NCBI RefSeq assembly: GCF_025370755.1
Contig: NZ_JAMXFC010000002.1
Coordinates: 1-64,000, forward strand
Direction of reading: 5' to 3'
Source of the DNA: Laspinema sp. D2d
GTDB taxonomy: Bacteria; Cyanobacteriota; Cyanobacteriia; Cyanobacteriales; Laspinemataceae
DNA length: 64,000 nt
In this document: one piece after another, positions 8,901 to 17,256 of the stretch
Layout: every line of letters starts with the position of its first letter
Position numbering within the stretch: position 1 is the first letter of the stretch
The notes under the pieces: generated by a model
What the model saw: only the letters and a program-made list of their open reading frames with translations
Told to the model about the DNA's origin: nothing
Database searches by the model: none
Position numbers and translations under genes: made by a program

Positions 8901-10460
8901 TTACTGCATTCTATCAATTGTTCTATATTGAATGGCTTCTGCCACATGGGAGATATTTATGGACTCATCCCCAGCCAGGTCCCCAATGGTGCGGGCTACC
9001 TTTAAAATGCGATCGGTTGCCCTTGCCGATAGTCCCAGCTTACGGATGGCTCCTTCGAGGAGATTGCGGGTTGCCTCATCCAGAGGACACCATTGGCGGA
9101 GTTGAGCCGTTTGCATTTCGGCATTGCAGCGGATATTGGGTTCTGCTTTAAATCGTTCTCGGGCGCGATCGCGGGCTGCCTGAACCCTCTGTCGGACAGC
9201 TTCTGAACCCTCTCCTGTGGTTTGTCGAGTAATTTCTTCCGGTTTTAAGCGATTCACTGCGACTTGCAAATCTATCCGATCCATCAGGGGTCCTGAAAGT
9301 TTGGCCCAATATTGTTCTCGGTGACGGGGTGAACAGGTACAGGGTTGGATTGGGTCACCAAAGTAGCCACAGGGACAAGGATTGGTACTGGCAACTAAGG
9401 TAAATTGGGCGGGGAATTCCACACTTTGTTTCGTGCGGGAAATGGTGACGCGCCCATCTTCTAAGGGTTGGCGCAGGAACTCTAGCACATCCCGCTTAAA
9501 CTCGGTGAGTTCATCTAAGAATAAGATGCCCCGGTGAGCGAGGGAAATTTCTCCCGGTTTGGGATAGCTGCCCCCGCCGACGAGAGAGGGACCGGAGGCA
9601 GAGTGATGGGGACTGCGAAAGGGGCGATCGCCAATTAACGCCCCGCGATTTTTTAGTAATCCGACTACGGAATAAATTTGGGTGACTTCTAAAGCTTCTT
9701 CAAAACTCAGGGGGGGTAAAATCCCCGGTAACCGTTTCGCCAGCATGGTTTTCCCACTGCCCGGAGGACCGACAAAGATTAAATTATGTCCTCCTGCTGC
9801 GGCAATTTCTAAGGCGCGCCGTCCATGTGCTTGACCCTTTACATCTTGCAGATCTAAACCCCCGAAGGGGTGGGGTGCAAAGGGGACTTTTCCATCTAGG
9901 GTGACGGGTTTGAATTGACTCGGGTTGTTCAACAAGGCGATCGCATCACACAGATGCCGACACCCATAAACCTGTAATCCTTTCACTACTGCTGCTTCCC
10001 CAACATTGCCTTCTGGGACGACTAAGGCGGTAATTCCCATCTCCTGGGCGGCCGCAGCAATGGGGAGAACTCCAGCAATGGGGCGTAAAGTGCCATCGAG
10101 GGAGAGTTCACCCAGGAAGAGAAAATCTCCGAGGAGTTGGGCGCTGACTTGTTCGGAGGCGGCGAGAATCCCGATGGCGATCGGTAAGTCAAAACATGGA
10201 CCCTCCTTGCGTAAATCTGCCGGAGTCAAGTTAATCACAATCCGACGCAAAGGGAAGGCGTAACTGGAATTTTTTAGGGCCGCTTTCACCCGTTCTTTAG
10301 ATTCTTGCACTGCGGTATCGGGCAATCCCACCACGACAATTCCCGGCATTCCCGCCGAGACGTCTATTTCGACTCCGACCTTGACCGCATTAATCCCAAC
10401 TAACGATGCACTCCAAACTGTAGCAAGCACGGCTGATGTCCTGATGACTGCTGGGACCAT
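8901..10460 (-). CDS. YifB/ComM family Mg-chelatase-like AAA+ ATPase
   Basis: 519 residues as drawn from the ATG at 10460. A GTG at 10430 would give the more typical family start (LATVWSASLVGINA). An N-terminal Lon-protease-like S5 fold domain (15-180) is followed by the Mg-chelatase ATPase with Walker A GPPGSGKT at 231-238, Walker B ILFLDE near 315, and the cysteine cluster NPCPCGYFGDPIQPCTCSP typical of the family. The C-terminal domain ends with helices (ARATDRILKVARTIADL-like). ComM is a helicase that drives branch migration of incoming DNA in natural transformation in other bacteria. A similar role here is plausible, since a type IV pilin gene lies elsewhere in the window. Confidence 0.92.
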   Translation of the reverse strand: MVPAVIRTSAVLATVWSASLVGINAVKVGVEIDVSAGMPGIVVVGLPDTAVQESKERVKAALKNSSYAFPLRRIVINLTPADLRKEGPCFDLPIAIGILAASEQVSAQLLGDFLFLGELSLDGTLRPIAGVLPIAAAAQEMGITALVVPEGNVGEAAVVKGLQVYGCRHLCDAIALLNNPSQFKPVTLDGKVPFAPHPFGGLDLQDVKGQAHGRRALEIAAAGGHNLIFVGPPGSGKTMLAKRLPGILPPLSFEEALEVTQIYSVVGLLKNRGALIGDRPFRSPHHSASGPSLVGGGSYPKPGEISLAHRGILFLDELTEFKRDVLEFLRQPLEDGRVTISRTKQSVEFPAQFTLVASTNPCPCGYFGDPIQPCTCSPRHREQYWAKLSGPLMDRIDLQVAVNRLKPEEITRQTTGEGSEAVRQRVQAARDRARERFKAEPNIRCNAEMQTAQLRQWCPLDEATRNLLEGAIRKLGLSARATDRILKVARTIGDLAGDESINISHVAEAIQYRTIDRMQ

Positions 10461-10527
10461 TATAAGAAAGGCGGGGTAAAAAGGGAATAGGGGGGAAATA
10501 TTGAGCGCGATATGATTTAGCGATGCC

Positions 10528-10790
10528 TCAGAAACCGAGTTTATTCCGCAAATCTTGGATCCTGTGGTGAAACTTATCCCACACAGCCGGTTTTTCCCAT
10601 GCGCGAGATTTGATGAGGTCTACTGACACCAAATAATCGGGTTCAAAAATTCGGTTTCGTAGACAAATTTGAGCGAAAATCCCCCAGTGATAACTTGGAT
10701 ACCAGTTTCTTGGGCGGGCAAAATTTATAATTGTCAGGGTTAAAGCGCCTGGATTAGGGAGGGCGATCGCCGCAATTTTAGCTACTAACT
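10528..10790 (-). pseudogene. Decayed ORF without a start codon
   Basis: On the minus strand, one frame stays open from the VapC stop to a TGA at 10528-10530 and reads like a real protein: NFARPRNWYPSYHWGIFAQ, then RNRIFEPDYLVSVDLIKSR, then AWEKPAVWDKFHHRIQDLR. No ATG, GTG or TTG lies ahead of the conserved-looking part; the codon before it is ATA. The stop overlaps a GAAACC...GTTT repeat. It may be a gene that lost its start, or the 3' end of one. No family is recognised. Confidence 0.4.
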
Positions 10791-11237
10791 TTAGTGCGAT
10801 CGCATCTCCATCGGATGCACTGCCGTCACTTCCCCATACCGGGCAAAATCCTTGACATTAAACGTCAGAATATGAGTTAATCCATGCACCAACATAGCGG
10901 CCACCAACCGCGCATCATGGACATTAACACCCCGCACCTCATAACTCAGCACTAACCGTTCCCACTCAGAATAAATGGCTAAGGTATCCGGTAAGAGCAA
11001 AAAAAGCCCTTTTAACCGATTGACTTCGGCGGCGGCTTCCCCTGGGGTATGCCCTAACCCATTCTTGTCCGCAGGGCGGGTGTAAACATTCCAAAACTCG
11101 ATTAAATTTTGGGGAATGATACAAAGCTGATGCCCTTGACTACGTAAACTGGTGGTGGCATTAATAGCATCGGCGTGCATAGAATGGTTAGGGTCGGCAC
11201 TCCGCAACAGAATGTTAGTATCAATCAAAAATGACAT
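10791..11237 (-). CDS. vapC: PIN-domain toxin, VapC family
   Basis: 148 residues. It has the acidic PIN quartet expected of a metal-dependent RNase: Asp6 in FLIDTNILL, Glu47 in NLIEFWNV, Asp108 in NVHDARLVA, and Asp130 in TFNVKDF. The family usually cuts tRNA or rRNA to halt translation. The start codon overlaps the stop of the upstream antitoxin-like gene by one base (TAATG), typical of translational coupling in toxin-antitoxin pairs. The toxin call is firm; the RNA target cannot be read from sequence. Confidence 0.9.
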   Translation of the reverse strand: MSFLIDTNILLRSADPNHSMHADAINATTSLRSQGHQLCIIPQNLIEFWNVYTRPADKNGLGHTPGEAAAEVNRLKGLFLLLPDTLAIYSEWERLVLSYEVRGVNVHDARLVAAMLVHGLTHILTFNVKDFARYGEVTAVHPMEMRSH

Positions 11238-11497
11238 TAACCCCTTTCTCCATAAATGCTTTCTCGGCTAATGGCTTCGTCAGATAAATAGGGCTGATTG
11301 CGCGGGTGACTCTCCGCCCATTCCCGAAACGCTTTAGCCCATTCTACTGGAGTAGCGGTTTCATAAAAAGGACGCTCTTTTCCCTCAGCTGAGGTTTGTT
11401 CTTGCTGTGCTTTGAGCTTTTCCTCGAAGAGCGATCGCTCCTCTGGGGAAAGAGATTGAACAACTTGGGCTAAAGATTCCACTAATTTAATATTCAT
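11237..11497 (-). CDS. Probable antitoxin partner of VapC
   Basis: 86 residues from the ATG at 11497, chosen because AGGAGA sits 7 nt upstream; an ATG at 11512 would add five residues. The N-terminal half is a helical region (VVQSLSPEERSLFEEKLKA). The C-terminal half is charged and probably disordered until it wraps the toxin (PVEWAKAFREWAESH). It overlaps vapC by one base. No standard AbrB, RHH or Phd DNA-binding signature is obvious, so it belongs to one of the small cyanobacterial antitoxin types defined mostly by context. Confidence 0.75.
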   Translation of the reverse strand: MNIKLVESLAQVVQSLSPEERSLFEEKLKAQQEQTSAEGKERPFYETATPVEWAKAFREWAESHPRNQPYLSDEAISRESIYGERG

Positions 11498-11608
11498 AAA
11501 TTCTCCTGTCATGCCGTGGTCTGGAGCAAAGAATGGGTTTCTTAAACCAATATAAGCGAAAATCCCAAACGAGCGCTTGGGTTTCAGTTTCTGGTTTTTA
11601 TAGTGAGA

Positions 11609-11673
11609 GCAACCGGGTTTCTTTCATTAATTTAGGTGAAGATGCAAAAGTTATGGCAGAAACCCGGTTTCTG
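11609..11673. repeat. Two copies of an AGAAACC/GGTTTCT palindromic repeat
   Basis: CAACCGGGTTTCT at 11610-11622 and CAGAAACCCGGTTTCTG at 11657-11673; the second is a palindrome around a single central C. Degenerate half-copies (GGGTTTCT, GTTTCTGG) lie just upstream at 11534-11595. The same motif recurs near 10530 and at 30046-30148. Confidence 0.65.
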
Positions 11674-11707
11674 GTCCCAACAGCTAGAGAATCCAGGTTG
11701 CTTTGAT

Positions 11708-12451
11708 TTATGCCATCGCCGTTGATGAAATTATCTTGCCAACTTGATGAAAGTATTCGTTCCTGACTCCTTTGGCGACGGGATGGAGGGCGATCGCAAA
11801 AACCGTGTGTGCGGTTTTTCCAATATAGAGGCGATCGCATTCAGCCGCTTTTATAAAATCAACTCCGGCAATAAAGCGCCACCAGTCCATATAAACACGA
11901 TCAACACTATAGAATACAACCGCTTTGGGTTGGTACTCTGCAATTCGCTGGCGCAGATGTTCGGCCCGACGAGGAGCGTAATAATCCTCGTAAGTCTTTC
12001 GGTTAACTAATTTCGATAACTGGGAATGTTGAGCGTACAGCCAGTGATTTATTGAAGGGGAAGGCAGCGGCAGCAACTCCACCAAGCAATTCGTGCTCGT
12101 ATGCCGTCCTAAGTTTTTTTGTTGATATTGGCGGACGTTTTCTCTATGAGTATCCAGCCCTTTTGCGCTTAATTCTATCCGAATGAGCCGGTTCCAAGTG
12201 GGTTGTAGTTTTGGTTGTGGACCGAAATATCGCTCTGCACCGATTTGAGTGTGATAAGCCGCTATATCTTCCAGTTCAACTCTGCCTCGCCCATTCCAGT
12301 TTTGAAGCCGTTGGCAAATTTCCTTAAACGAATTGCCGCCGCCTTCTTCCATGCCGACAAACCAATAATCCCCCGCGTAGGTGCCATACCCATAAAATCT
12401 CTGCATGAAATTTTGCAGCAGTTCATCATCGAATCGGAGTGATCCGGACAT
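11708..12451 (-). CDS. Conserved-looking hypothetical protein, possible UDG-fold
   Basis: 247 residues, not confidently recognised. The order of motifs is suggestive of the uracil-DNA-glycosylase fold: an N-terminal strand and glycine turn (YWFVGMEEGGG, about 29-39), a middle strand with TNCLVELLPLPSP (about 120-132), and a late strand FAIALHPVAKG near the C-terminus where UDGs carry their HPS loop. The canonical catalytic residues are not clear, so activity is not claimed. It sits between the VapC pair and a MITE, in a stretch rich in repeats, as expected of an accessory gene. Confidence 0.6.
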   Translation of the reverse strand: MSGSLRFDDELLQNFMQRFYGYGTYAGDYWFVGMEEGGGNSFKEICQRLQNWNGRGRVELEDIAAYHTQIGAERYFGPQPKLQPTWNRLIRIELSAKGLDTHRENVRQYQQKNLGRHTSTNCLVELLPLPSPSINHWLYAQHSQLSKLVNRKTYEDYYAPRRAEHLRQRIAEYQPKAVVFYSVDRVYMDWWRFIAGVDFIKAAECDRLYIGKTAHTVFAIALHPVAKGVRNEYFHQVGKIISSTAMA

Positions 12452-12504
12452 CTATCTTCTCCCAAGGGAAGGGCTCCTTAACTATATGCCCCGCTCCATA
12501 AGGG

Positions 12505-12679
12505 TAGGGCTGTTTCATTCTAAAATTTTCCTTATGCCGTAGGCTTTACAGCCCAAGGGTTTTCGGCCTGATGTCCTAATCATAGGTTAAAAAGCCGGAA
12601 AAAACAGGTGTATCCCTTGCCAGATAAAGCTTACGAACAAGCAAAAAAGTAATTTGGCCTTAAGAATTAAACAGCCCTA
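12505..12679. mobile_element. 175-bp MITE with terminal inverted repeats and 12-bp target duplication
   Basis: The ends are TAGGGCTGTTTCATTCTAAA (12505-12524) and, inverted, TAGGGCTGTTTAATTCTTAA (12660-12679): 18 of 20 bases agree. The element is flanked by the perfect 12-bp direct repeat GCTCCATAAGGG at 12493-12504 and 12680-12691. The interior has no ORF. This is the structure of a non-autonomous transposon. A 12-bp duplication fits the IS4-type range (about 10-13 bp) known for that family, but assignment to a parent IS is inference. Confidence 0.85.
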
Positions 12680-12812
12680 GCTCCATAAGGGTGGCAAGTG
12701 TCACGTCCGAGGAAAAGTAACAATTTAGAGTTTGGGACCGCGTTTCCGGCTAGATGTGATTAGCATCACCTAACCTTGTGCGTCAAGTCACTGCAACACT
12801 TCTTAACATTGC

Positions 12813-12830
12813 GTTACATTTATTTACATA
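12813..12830 (+). promoter_or_regulatory. HLR1 motif (RpaB binding site), copy 1
   Basis: GTTACATTTATTTACATA fits the HLR1 consensus (G/T)TTACA(T/A)(T/A)nn(G/T)TTACA(T/A)(T/A) at every position. HLR1 is bound by the response regulator RpaB, which controls high-light genes. It ends 21 bp before the psb34-like start codon, so it probably overlaps the core promoter and represses in low light (inference). Confidence 0.8.
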
Positions 12831-12851
12831 AAGACAGCGAGGAAAAACGAA

Positions 12852-13022
12852 ATGTACACTAGCACTGATGAAAACGGAATCCTGAACAACTTTGCCACCG
12901 AACCTAAAATGTACCACGCTGAGTATCCCTCTCCAGATCAGCAAAAGCGTTACCTTGCTTACGGTGTGGCCTCAGTTGTCCTCGTAGCCTTGACGATTTT
13001 TACCGCTGTGGCTATCAGCTAA
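12852..13022 (+). CDS. Psb34-like photosystem II assembly protein, copy 1
   Basis: 56 residues. The N-terminal half is conserved and polar (ENGILNNFATEPKMY, then YPSPDQQKRYLAYG) and one membrane helix follows (about 35-55). This matches the ssl1498/Psb34 family, small proteins that share the N-terminal motif with Hlip proteins and bind CP47-containing photosystem II assembly intermediates. The chlorophyll-binding helix motif of true Hlips is absent. It has its own HLR1 site upstream, a GAGGA Shine-Dalgarno, and a near-identical tandem copy downstream. Confidence 0.82.
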   Translation: MYTSTDENGILNNFATEPKMYHAEYPSPDQQKRYLAYGVASVVLVALTIFTAVAIS

Positions 13023-13103
13023 TCTGCAAGGGTTGATAAACAGTGGGTCTGCTACCACACTTAGTGGTCTGACTCAAGTTACGGGAAGACTTCTTAAAAT
13101 TAC

Positions 13104-13121
13104 GTTACATTTATTTACATA
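13104..13121 (+). promoter_or_regulatory. HLR1 motif (RpaB binding site), copy 2
   Basis: The same 18-bp HLR1 sequence as copy 1, identical at all positions, 18 bp before the second psb34-like gene. The surrounding 50 bp (CTTCTTAA...CAGCGAGGA) are also duplicated, so the promoter was copied together with the gene. Confidence 0.8.
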
Positions 13122-13139
13122 CGCCAGCGAGGAACTGAA

Positions 13140-13310
13140 ATGTACACCACCTCTGACGAAAAAGGAATCTTAAACAACTTTGCCACTGAACCGAAAATGT
13201 ATCAAGCCGAGTATCCGTCTCCGGAGCAACAAAAGCGCTACATTGCTTACGGTGCAGCCTCTATATTGCTTGTGGCCTTGACGATTTTTACCGCACTCGC
13301 TATCAGCTAA
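13140..13310 (+). CDS. Psb34-like photosystem II assembly protein, copy 2
   Basis: 56 residues, differing from copy 1 at about ten positions (for example TTSDEKG for TSTDENG, YQAEYPSPEQQ for YHAEYPSPDQQ), mostly conservative. It has the same N-terminal LNNFATEPKMY motif and single membrane helix. Its own HLR1 box and a strong terminator follow the unit, so the two genes can be expressed separately. Conservation of both frames suggests both are used. Confidence 0.82.
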   Translation: MYTTSDEKGILNNFATEPKMYQAEYPSPEQQKRYIAYGAASILLVALTIFTALAIS

Positions 13311-13344
13311 TCCTCAAGTTTCGATTCAACTCTCCTCTATTAAG

Positions 13345-13373
13345 CGCCCCTACTGGTTAGGGGCCTTTTTTTT
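13345..13373 (+). terminator. Rho-independent terminator after the psb34-like pair
   Basis: A GCCCC...GGGGC stem (13345-13364, loop around CTGGT, arms extended by TA/TA) is followed directly by eight T residues (13366-13373). Confidence 0.85.
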
Positions 13374-13449
13374 ATGCCGGTGGAAATTGTCAGCGATCGC
13401 CTGTTCCCGTAAGATGGCAACTAGCGGCACTTACAACAAACAACCCTTT

Positions 13450-13791
13450 ATGTCTGAGACAATTTTTAGTAAAATCATCCGTCGGGAAATCCCGGCTGAT
13501 ATCGTTTATGAGGATAACTTGTGCCTCGCCTTCCGAGATGTGAATCCTCAAGCGCCGGTCCATGTCTTGGTGATTCCCAAGGACCCGATCGCCAAATTAT
13601 CCGATGCTGAGTCAAATCATCATGCTTTGATGGGTCATTTGCTCTTAACCGTCAAGCGCGTTGCCGAACAACTGGAACTCAAAAATGGCTATCGGGTGGT
13701 CATTAATTGCGGTGAAGAGGGGGGTCAGACGGTGAATCATTTACACCTACATCTTCTCGCGGGACGGTCTCTAGGTTGGCCTCCCGGATAA
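13450..13791 (+). CDS. HIT-family nucleotide hydrolase (HinT-like)
   Basis: 113 residues from the ATG at 13450, the standard family start (SETIFSKIIRREIPA). Upstream in-frame codons exist but run into the terminator region. The histidine triad is His97, His99, His101 in NHLHLHLLAGR, and the C-terminus GRSLGWPPG is typical of HinT/PKCI proteins. These homodimers hydrolyse AMP-lysine and other purine phosphoramidates. It is a cytoplasmic housekeeping gene. The next gene is convergent. Confidence 0.93.
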   Translation: MSETIFSKIIRREIPADIVYEDNLCLAFRDVNPQAPVHVLVIPKDPIAKLSDAESNHHALMGHLLLTVKRVAEQLELKNGYRVVINCGEEGGQTVNHLHLHLLAGRSLGWPPG

Positions 13792-13848
13792 GGCAACGAT
13801 CGCCGATTGCACTAAATTTTAGGGGCAATTTACCAATTGCCCCTAGAA

Positions 13849-15480
13849 TTAGACAATGGTTTTGAGACTATGGGCCGCTTCATTGAGCTTTTGAATCCCA
13901 ACTTTGGTTTGGGTGATGCCACTGGCGGTTTGAACTGCACCTTGGTTAAGGTTATTCATGGCTTCAACTACTTCTTGAATAGCGACGGCTTGCTGTTTAG
14001 CAGTTAACGAAATTTGTTGATTGTTGACTACCACTTCATTAATCGCGGCTAGGGAAATTTGTTGATTTTGTAACACTACTTCATTAATCGCTTGAACAAC
14101 CCCCTCGGAAGATTTTAAAACGATTTCCTCGATCGCCTCAGTAACCTTAATAAAAGCCTCGGCGGTATCTCGGGACAATTCAATGCCAGTTTCGGCAGTT
14201 TTGCGTCCTTCATCGGTCGCCATCACCGTAGAATTAATCGCACTCTGAATTGCAAAAATAAGCTGATTAATCTTCTCTGCAGATTTTTTACTTTGGTCAG
14301 CAAGTTTGCGAATTTCGGCGGCAACCACCCCAAATCCTTTACCATGTTCTCCCGCGCGGACTGCTTCTACGGCGGCATTTAGAGAGAGCATATTGGTTTG
14401 ATTGGCTAAATCACTGACGAGATTAGTAATGGAGCCAATTTGATTGGTTTGTTCGCTCAACCGCCAGATTTGCTCGGCGATCGCTGCGACTTTTTCTTTT
14501 AATATAGACATTCCCTCTAAAGTCCGGTCTACGGTTTTGTTTCCACCTTCGGCTAAGGTGAGGACCTGGCGGGACCCCTGGGCTGAAGACTCGGCTAAGG
14601 ATAAGACATCTCGCGCACCCACCACGGATGATTCGGCTAATCCTAAGATTTGACGGGCATTTTGTACAGCAGACTCAGCTTGTTCGACGGTTTGCGCCGA
14701 AGAAACGCCCAGTTGATGCATGGTGCTCGTTGTTTGATTGGCAGAACAAGCTTGATAGCTGGCACTGCGCTCTTGTTGTTCCACAGTGGCAGAAATTTCG
14801 CTCGACGAGGTAACAATCGCATTAACATTTTCATTAATGGTTTGATTAGTTTTGGCGATCGTTGACCAAATCAAAGAAGCAGCCATCGCCCCTAACAACA
14901 AAGATAATAACGTAGTTACAATTGCCGAGCCAATTAAAAAGCGGATAATTTCCTGGGCTTGCGCTGTATAATTATCCAGGATTTTTTGCTCGTTATCATT
15001 AAAGGTTGATCCTAGGTTATCCAGCCCTCCCACCAAAGTTTTAGACTCTTTCAAGTAAAGATTGACCGCTTCATCATGTCTCTTGTCATTTTTTAATTCC
15101 AGAGTTCTCAGAGACATTTGATAATAGTCTTGCCCCGCCAGAATCATCGCTCTATAAATCTCTTTTTGTTCCGGCTCTTTGATGAGAGGTTCTACTATCC
15201 TAGCGGCCTCTTCATACCGCTCTTTTTGATTCCGAAATTCTAATAAACTCTCTTCGCTCTGTATGAGTAAATATCCGCGAACTTGCCGCGCCATCATGGC
15301 CGTACTCAAAACCATCTCATCGGTGTAAGCTAAAACCCGTTGCGCTCTATTTACCTCATCAAATTTTTCAGATATTTCAGTCATTATGGAATACACCAAC
15401 CCACTAAATCCCACAATTAAGAAGACCGGAATTGAAAAGCCCAAAAAAATGCGGCCTCTTAACTTCAAATCTTTGAACAT
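13849..15480 (-). CDS. Methyl-accepting chemotaxis protein, paralog 1
   Basis: 543 residues. A membrane segment at 10-32 and a second at about 180-205 bracket a helical-bundle sensor domain of the CHASE3/4HB kind. A long coiled-coil signalling domain follows, with the hairpin tip [26 protein letters not shown] that binds CheA/CheW. Two 14-residue units ([24 protein letters not shown]) and three 15-residue units (INEVVxxNQQISLxA) are visible in the two arms. In cyanobacteria such receptors feed pili-based phototaxis or motility. It is a paralog of the next gene upstream. No che genes are adjacent. Confidence 0.92.
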   Translation of the reverse strand: MFKDLKLRGRIFLGFSIPVFLIVGFSGLVYSIMTEISEKFDEVNRAQRVLAYTDEMVLSTAMMARQVRGYLLIQSEESLLEFRNQKERYEEAARIVEPLIKEPEQKEIYRAMILAGQDYYQMSLRTLELKNDKRHDEAVNLYLKESKTLVGGLDNLGSTFNDNEQKILDNYTAQAQEIIRFLIGSAIVTTLLSLLLGAMAASLIWSTIAKTNQTINENVNAIVTSSSEISATVEQQERSASYQACSANQTTSTMHQLGVSSAQTVEQAESAVQNARQILGLAESSVVGARDVLSLAESSAQGSRQVLTLAEGGNKTVDRTLEGMSILKEKVAAIAEQIWRLSEQTNQIGSITNLVSDLANQTNMLSLNAAVEAVRAGEHGKGFGVVAAEIRKLADQSKKSAEKINQLIFAIQSAINSTVMATDEGRKTAETGIELSRDTAEAFIKVTEAIEEIVLKSSEGVVQAINEVVLQNQQISLAAINEVVVNNQQISLTAKQQAVAIQEVVEAMNNLNQGAVQTASGITQTKVGIQKLNEAAHSLKTIV

Positions 15481-15714
15481 GGGGGCAGTCTCCTTCAGCC
15501 AATGGCTCCAATCTCTTATCCTAAAAGTATTCTAGCCGATCGATTGGAGTTTAGACGGGGATTCGGGTCCTTTTGAAGTAAAGAGGAGGAACCATAAATT
15601 TAACCCAATAGGTGGACTTACTTAGCAAGAAAATATTTTGAATGTAGACTGTCTTCCTCGAAAAATTTCTGTTATTCCCAGGAAGAAAATGAGGTAATTG
15701 ATCCGAAATACTAC

Positions 15715-17256
15715 TTAGACGAGGGCATTCAAATTTTGGGCGGTTTCATTTAATTTATGAATCCCAATTTTAGTTTGGTTGATACCGTTAACGGTTTCTG
15801 TGGCCCCTTGATTGAGGTCGTTCATGGCGGTGACCACCTGGTTAATGGCGACGGCTTGCTGTTTGGTGGTCAGGGAAATTTGGCGGGAGTTGAGAACTAC
15901 ATCATTAATGGCATTAAGGGACGCTTCTTGATTAATCAAAATTACATCATTAATCGCTTCGGCGACCTTAGAAAAGGCTTCGGCAGTTTCCCGAGAAAGG
16001 GTGATACTTTCCTGGGCTTTTCTTTTGCCATCTTCAGTGACGCTGACCGTTGAATCAATCGCGGCTTCTATATTAACGATGAGGGTACTAATTTTCTGGG
16101 CGGAGGTTTTACTTTGGTCGGCTAATTTACGAATTTCGGTAGCAATTACACTAAATCCTTTGCCATTTTCCCCAGCCCGAACGGCTTCTACAGCAGCATT
16201 GAGGGCCAACATATTAGTTTGCCCAGCCAGGTCACTGACGAGACTGGTAATGTTACTAATTTGGTTGGTTTGTTCACTCAATCGGAGAATTTGGAGGGCT
16301 ATTGCTTCTACTTTGGCGGTTAAAACTTGCATTCCTTCCTGAGTACGCTCTACGGCTTGAATGCCGCGATCGGCAAGGGTTAAGACATCTTGAGCGCCTT
16401 GCACTGAAGATTCTGCAAGCTGCAAGACTTGATTGGCATTGTTTTCCGAGAATTGGGCTTGCTCGGCGGTGAGGGTGGAAGAGGAGCCTAATTCGGTCAT
16501 CGTGGCACTGGTTTCATTAACTGAAGTGGCTTGTTGAGAGAGGGTGCGTTCATGTTGCTCCACGGTGGAGGCAATTTGGGTAGATGCGGAGGCGATCGCA
16601 TTGGTTTCTTGGCGGATGATTCGGGCAATGCTGGAGGAAATGATCAGGGCTACGATGACGGCAATCCCTACTAATAAGACACAGCCTAGAGTAATCCACA
16701 TCACTAAGGCTTGTAAGGTGCGGCTGGACTCTTCATTTTCTGATAATAACAAAGTTTTTTGCTTGGTTTCAAACTCATCGGTGAGTTCTTTAAATCGAGT
16801 GACTAATTGTGTGCCTTTTTGGGTGGACCATAGGGCGAGTGCCTCATCCTTTTTTCCAGCATCGTAAAGGTTTCTAACCTCGGTGAAAAACGTGATGTAG
16901 CTTCTCGTTAGCTCTATCATCTCCAGAATCAGTTCTCGATCTTCGGGAAGTACATAGAGTTCTTTAGCTTCATCGACCAGGCTATCAAATTCACTGAGTG
17001 TGGTATAATATCGATTGAGATATTCTACATCCCCTTTGACGAGATACCCTCGGGCCTCCCTCACCAGCCCTAGGGCGGTATTGGTGATATCATTTAAGGT
17101 GATGAGTCGGGCTTGAATCAATTCCACATTTTCAAAAGACCGACTGACTTTTTGGGCAGATTCATAAGTTACGATCATAAATCCCGTGATGGCAATGGCG
17201 ATCGGCAGGCCATATCCCAATACCATCTGATTTCGGAGCTTTAAGTTGGCGAACAT
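15715..17256 (-). CDS. Methyl-accepting chemotaxis protein, paralog 2
   Basis: 513 residues with the same plan as its neighbour: membrane helices near 10-30 and 190-212, a periplasmic four-helix sensor (YESAQKVSRSFENVELIQARL), no clear HAMP, and the signalling tip [26 protein letters not shown]. It is shorter than paralog 1 by one 14-residue unit on the descending arm and one 15-residue unit on the ascending arm. The periplasmic domains have diverged more than the tips, so the two probably sense different signals but join the same arrays. They are in tandem with 234 bp between them. Confidence 0.92.
   Translation of the reverse strand: MFANLKLRNQMVLGYGLPIAIAITGFMIVTYESAQKVSRSFENVELIQARLITLNDITNTALGLVREARGYLVKGDVEYLNRYYTTLSEFDSLVDEAKELYVLPEDRELILEMIELTRSYITFFTEVRNLYDAGKKDEALALWSTQKGTQLVTRFKELTDEFETKQKTLLLSENEESSRTLQALVMWITLGCVLLVGIAVIVALIISSSIARIIRQETNAIASASTQIASTVEQHERTLSQQATSVNETSATMTELGSSSTLTAEQAQFSENNANQVLQLAESSVQGAQDVLTLADRGIQAVERTQEGMQVLTAKVEAIALQILRLSEQTNQISNITSLVSDLAGQTNMLALNAAVEAVRAGENGKGFSVIATEIRKLADQSKTSAQKISTLIVNIEAAIDSTVSVTEDGKRKAQESITLSRETAEAFSKVAEAINDVILINQEASLNAINDVVLNSRQISLTTKQQAVAINQVVTAMNDLNQGATETVNGINQTKIGIHKLNETAQNLNALV

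Noticed and set aside
11598-11840. 80-codon minus-strand ORF at the end of the UDG-like gene
   Set aside because: Overlaps the real gene out of frame and consists of translated repeat sequence.
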